Shown here: positions 59,201 through 64,000 of the stretch, one piece after another
Layout: each line of letters starts with the position of its first letter
Position numbering within the stretch: the first letter of the stretch is position 1
Origin: Adineta ricciae
Lineage: Eukaryota > Rotifera > Eurotatoria > Adinetida > Adinetidae
Direction: 5' to 3'
Assembly: GCA_905250025.1 (NCBI GenBank)
Contig: CAJNOJ010000006.1
Span: 868,001 to 932,000, forward strand
Length of the DNA: 64,000 nt
Position numbers and translations under genes: made by a program
The notes under the pieces: generated by a model
Databases searched by the model: none
The model's input: only the letters and a program-made list of their open reading frames with translations
Told to the model about the DNA's origin: nothing

Positions 59201-62200
59201 GAGCAAAGAATTTCTCAAGTCGTTGTGTGAGGTTTTAGATGATTTATAAAGTATTTAGGAACACGTTTACTTGCTCAAAGTGCCTGTCTACGAAATTTCA
59301 AGGTTTACCACTATTAGATTTCACCTTGAAGAGACTGCAAGTGTTATATTAAAGGAAAGAAACGAAAATCGCTAAGCTCACATGTGTGTATAGCTTCGAA
59401 TGCGCGACGTCTGTCTCATTCAGTGGGGTTGGTGACGCGAAAATATTATTGACAAAAAGAATCTGATTAATCTAGAGAAAGGTAATGCGTCAGTGGGAAA
59501 TTTATTTGAGATTATGTTCTATATTGTTCGATTATGATGAAATTCTTTACTTTCTATCGGTCACCGTATAATTCGTAAAAGAGTTTCTGTCGTCCTTTTT
59601 CCTCAATCAATTCATTCAAGTATAAACATATTCAAAAACAGAATCTGCCTCGAACAATTTTATTTGTTTTCATTAGTAAACTGAAAAAAAATTCAGTTTC
59701 TATGATAATCATAACAACCAATAGGAGTGGCAAAGTAAACAGCGCAGATTAGCGACATCTAGCGCGCGTCGTCTACTACTCTTACCATGATTTCCTGTTA
59801 CAATTGCTGTCGAATTTTGTTCGCGTATGGGCATGAAATAATATTGATGTGTTTGATTACTGGAGAGACTAAACAAGAAAACAAGTGTAGAAATTTCTAT
59901 TCTGCGTCATTGTGCCAAAGAAAACATTCGTCAATCAAACGAACACGCACGTGTATTATTATACAACAGAAATCGAGAGAAGGAAACGAGTTGGCATGCA
60001 AGCGGAAAATGTTAAGAGGGCGATTTCGTGTGATTTCTTGTTGTACCTTGGTTGTTTTTTGTAGGAAAGCTTGCCTTTGGATTGTTCACTTAATGAATGG
60101 TTGTATTTTTTGTCCAAGATCAAGTTGACCTCGTTATCACAGTGAGCGTCTTCGTTCAAACTAATAGAAAGTTAAATCGTTTTCGAACAGCCAAGTGATT
60201 CCTTTAGGAAAAGAAAAAGCAGAAAAACGAATTCAACTTTACATACTGTGGAGAGAATGAATTCGATGGACGATGTATCGTATTGCAGTTGTATGTCGAG
60301 TATTGAAAGTTCATTGGATCCGACAGTACGCGTCTATAAAATGAGAAACGAATAGAAGGAAAAAATTGATTTTCATTCGTGGAATATGACACCTACGTTG
60401 GTCACACTTATCTGTCCGTGTGCATGACAAATGTTTGAGTTATCAAGAAAAAGAAGTCAAACTAAAATGTTTACCGTCTTTTGTTTTTCTGCAATTGCTT
60501 ATCTTATTTAATCATAAATAGACACATTTTGACAGCATCCATCGCATAAAAAGTCGTCTAGAAGGTGTTATTTAAATTGCTACAATGGAAATCGACACGG
60601 ACGTAGCACTGGAAGGAGTGTATAATAATTAAGTAAACTAACTTATGACGTCGTTTGACTTGCCCCTTTTGATGTTTGTTTTTTTTTCTGTTTTGTTGTT
60701 GTTGTTCTTACGATTAAAAGTAATCTGGCGACTTCTGCTGCTCTCTATCTAAAGGATAAATCCAGGGCAGATGATGATAACGAGAGATTCGCTGAGCAGC
60801 GACAACAACGCACGACACAAAAGAGGATCGAATATAGAAAGTTGATGGCGCATCAACAAGCATCAAGCACAGTTCATAAGGAAAACAACACTCGTTGTCA
60901 TATAGATGACGCTATTCGACGGTAGCATTCTTGCTATTTCCGTCGAGAGACGAAGTCTACACTTGACTTTTCCATCTGGGTATATCAATCAGATATTTAT
61001 ACGATTAATCACTACTCGATCCACGAGCAAATGCAGTTATTTGCCGATCCAGCAAGAACATGGTATTCTACAGTCTACGTAAATTTGTCAATGCTTGCAT
61101 TATTTTCGCTGGCGTTTGTGCTCTTTAACTCATCTGTATACATTGTTGAACACAACTGTCATGAAGTCTATTTCCTCCATGTAATGACTATTCTAATATG
61201 GCTTTCTGAGTGTCAGTTGAAGCCGGCTGCCTTAAATCCGTGTCATGACCTTCCAATGTAATATCAAAATGCATTGTTCATGCAAGTGTAATCGAGTGCG
61301 GGCCAATAAACTCTTGACATAAATTCGTATTTTAACCTAGATCCCGTTCGTGTAAATAGCCTCCATAATATTCATCGCACTGTGGTTGACATGTCAGATG
61401 TCTGAAAAAGATATGTTGAGCTTGCAAGAAGCTTGATGTTAAAGAGGAATTTGAAAGGAATGATCAGTTGTCCATTGGTCTACTAACGTTCGCCGTAGAA
61501 GTTGTTCTCAATTAATTTCATCAAATCATCCTCTGCGTCGAACAGAGACGGTTGATTTGTTTTTGATGGATAGAACATTCTGTTCAATCGCTGATCAAAG
61601 TCATGCCGCTATTATTCTCTAATATGAATACATAAAGTTACATTTCGCTAACCAGAGTAGTTCTACGTTTTCCTTTATCTTTTACATTTCTTATCTTGTC
61701 TCACGCTAGACTTGCCGCATCATCATTAGAAATGAACAACTAATTACTTTGTAAAAGTCAAAAAGAAAAGATGCGAAATGGGAGTTTCGTTCAGAAGAAT
61801 AGTAATAGTTCTCAAGAGGTCAATCTGTTCATCATCATCATGATCATCGGATGACGTAGTCGTTTATCGATCTGCGTGCTGTTTTCGATTCTAATCAAAT
61901 TTTGTTCTCTACTTCGTCTCAATGGAATTGCATGACCATTATCTTCTTTGCAGAACATTGATCGACGATAAGTATATATCGCCGTTGGGTACTAATGAAC
62001 TGAACATAACGGCAATGTTTATATTCCTGACGAGAATCTTGCTAATTGCGCAGCATGATTAGTTCATATGTGAATATCGATGACGAAAAGAACAATTTCG
62101 TTTTTATTGCATTTGAGAAATATGTGATTGTAAAAGACAAACATTCTGTTTCGTAAATCAAGTGCGAAAAGTTTTATTGATTGATACCTATGGTATGATG

Positions 62201-64000
62201 AATTAGTTATGTTGATAATGATTCATTTATTGTAAAAACAGTATGGTTATCTTCCTTAACAGAAGTCAATTCATTCATTGATTCGTATTGTTAAGCAGCA
62301 TGATTAATCGACTTAATTTTAACTTATTCTCTCACTTGTGCTTGACTTTTCTTTGAAAGAGAGATATATGGTTTTGACACATCTGTTTCACCCTCTCTCA
62401 TGGTTTTGTATTGGATTCATCCTTTATCTTATTTTGCTCTATTCATATAGACAATAGACGTGTCAAGTCTAATGAACTGTTGGATTTATTCTCATCGTTG
62501 TTGTCGATAGTTCATGTTCATTGAGGCGCATCAATTCTGTTGTGTTTAGGTGTCGCGAGAAGAAGATCAAACAAGAACAAAAAAAAGAGATAAATGCGAT
62601 TTTGTCACTCGATCATTCGCGTGTGTACACTATTATGACTGATGCTAGTCCTAATGGTGTCGTGTTCAATTGCCTTCCGGTCAAAGTCAATTCTACAGAT
62701 GGTGTCGTGTTGTGTAGAAATTTATCTTCGAAACTAAAAAAGAAAGTTTGACGAGAGATGAAAGAGAGAATAGATAGTGATGAAAAACACACGTCGATGT
62801 CCTGTCGAGAGAAACAAGCGAGCCTTAGTGTTCAAAGTGAAATTGAAACGTGGACATGTTTGATCTCATCAAACGAAGAATAGAAAGAGGATCTTGAAAG
62901 AATAGCTGAGTGTATAACTGTTCTCGAACCTGGCAGTGTATCCTTGATGATCAGCATAGTAGATACGAATGAGAAAAAAATCTAGAAAGAATGGTATGCT
63001 ATCAAACGGCAGCATCGATTAACGGTCTCTTCTTCTTCTTCTTAATGATGATATTGTTGATATATTGAGATTACAAATCTGAGAAGATCGATGAAACACT
63101 GTCGAAGGAAGCAAAGCAGTTCTCAGATATATATTTGGGCAACTATTCGACACATGCGAAAATTTTGCTTTAAATTTATTTAAATAGACACGAAGTTTTT
63201 CTTCATACATGTTCATATTTCGATTAGTTTGCCCGCCCTTGTCATGTCTTTTACATTTTGATACACTGTCACTAATGAACTCAACCATAACGGTGTCCAT
63301 ATGGTGATGTTTACTTAGGTGATTCAATGAAGAAAAAAAAAGTAATGTCGTTATAAGGAGGAGAAGACGAAGAAGATGGTATGTCCTCGGGCAACAAGAA
63401 ATAGATAGATCGATCGATAGATATTTGTGTTACTAGTGATGATCGTTTAGCGGGTATACATATGTAGAGAGCATGAGGCATGAAGTGTCCAACAGCTTGC
63501 ATATTTAACGATCGATATCATTCTTCATGTTCTTATGCTGTCTCTGGAATTAAAATAATAGAGAGCTAGAGGCAAGATCTGTCGGTATTGTATTAAACGA
63601 AATGAGATCAAAAATCGAACGAAAGAAAGAATGAGAAACAAGATTTTGATATAAGTGAACAAACACAATATACAACATGCGCAGAAGAAAAAATTTTCTA
63701 TAGAATAAGAAAAGTCAAAGAAAAAAAAATAAAAAAATAAGACAGAATTTTTTTTTCTTAAGGAATACTCGTCAAAACTAATCCCGATTTCAAAAGTACG
63801 GAGGATAAACACCAACATGATGCTGTTGACTTGATATATACGATGATTTGATTGGAGATGAAGAATTTGATGATGAGGATGACGATGACATACCTGTTGC
63901 TGTTCCTGTGGTGGTTGTGGCTGTCCCGATCGATGAGAGCATGGACGAGGAAAACAACGGATGAAGTGCGGCAGCAGCTGCATATGCTGCTTGTTGAGAT
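56242..64000 (-). CDS. Large Ser/Asn/Gln-rich protein with helical C-terminus, N-terminus beyond the window
   Basis: Five exons join with consistent phase: >64000-63894, 59166-58630, 58556-57517, 57275-57083, 56480-56242 (~700 residues visible). The first visible exon is Ala-rich (AYAAAAALHPLF) then Ser/Thr-rich. The middle is low complexity, including an Asn run, Ser runs and QPIGPPPGFENF. The last ~150 residues are ordered and helical: IQELMQSLNELCYKGFDELN, ASHVFELLALARAELRLRDL and FVFKSWKES, then FDHVSYAIHDLCDWTQKAR and a Gln-rich end. I do not recognise the family; the composition suggests a regulatory RNA- or DNA-associated protein. The link across the 4.7-kb intron rests on phase and splice sites only: if wrong, the right-edge exon ends at a stop at 63790 and belongs to another gene. 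Confidence 0.65.
58236..58275. repeat. ATT/GTT trinucleotide tract encoding poly-Asn
   Basis: A microsatellite inside the coding region of the gene above, read on the minus strand as about a dozen consecutive Asn codons. Length is probably polymorphic. Confidence 0.8.
59167..63893 (-). other. Proposed 4.7-kb intron
   Basis: Donor GTATGT after the 63894 exon and acceptor GATTTTAG before the 59166 exon, with matching phase. It is far longer than any other intron in the window. No convincing gene lies inside; a 76-codon plus-strand frame at 61031-61261 starts an open stretch but has no other support. Confidence 0.45.

Noticed and set aside
61031..61261. 76-codon hydrophobic frame on the plus strand
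   Set aside because: No homology, no splice or poly(A) support, inside the proposed long intron; likely chance.
62521..62751. Plus-strand frame with a DASPNGVVF stretch reminiscent of a reverse-transcriptase relic
   Set aside because: No further retroelement motif nearby; the basic low-complexity part looks random.
63525..63983. Minus-strand 152-codon frame at the right edge taken as a protein
   Set aside because: The other frame, with a GTATGT donor at 63893, fits the phase of the downstream exon; the long frame is a shadow ending in low-complexity hydrophobic sequence.

Overview
This is eukaryotic nuclear DNA from a small-genome invertebrate. It is AT-rich, most introns are 45-70 nt with clean GT...AG ends, and genes lie close together on both strands. 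Several features fit a bdelloid rotifer: a tandem set of divergent nuclear receptors, a mut-7-type exonuclease, intron-rich housekeeping genes, and acceptor-like signals just upstream of start codons (possible spliced-leader trans-splicing). The species call is inference. I saw no bacterial operon, CRISPR array, rRNA or convincing tRNA. Exon borders were read by hand from splice signals and reading phase.

Layout. 0.7-3.7 kb (+): ABCG half-transporter. 4.3-6.6 kb (+): cytosolic HSP70. 6.9-14.2 kb (-): two genes in tandem, EXD3/mut-7 exonuclease followed 86 bp later by RRP12, a ribosome-assembly factor. 16-17.3 kb (+): a broken zinc-finger-like gene carrying two related short insertions, then a 52-residue protein gene. 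19-28.2 kb: a sugar-transporter region with two SLC2A genes (-), one small secreted-protein gene (+) at the 3' end of the first, another (+) inside a 1,000-nt intron of it, and between the two transporters a 2.55-kb Tc1/mariner/IS630-like element with 647-bp inverted arms and a nested MITE. 28.8-29.8 kb (-): WrbA-type quinone reductase. 31.9-33.9 kb (-): nuclear receptor 1. 36.8-37.8 kb (-): single-exon 7TM receptor. 38.9-41 kb (+): PDZ-like protein. 41.4-44 kb (-): acyl-CoA oxidase. 44.4-53.8 kb (-): four nuclear receptors in tandem. 56.2 kb to the right edge (-): a large Ser/Asn/Gln-rich protein of unknown family, with a 4.7-kb intron.

The most noteworthy signals are: (i) receptors 2 and 3, whose DNA-binding cassettes including the intron differ at 4 of 393 positions while their ligand-binding exons have diverged widely, which points to gene conversion; (ii) the long-armed transposon with an internally deleted transposase and a 207-bp MITE flanked by a 5-bp duplication in one arm; (iii) a zinc-finger gene split by two members of what looks like one short element family; (iv) two secreted small proteins at the SLC2A locus that share a residue pattern; and (v) a possible EXD3-RRP12 polycistronic unit.
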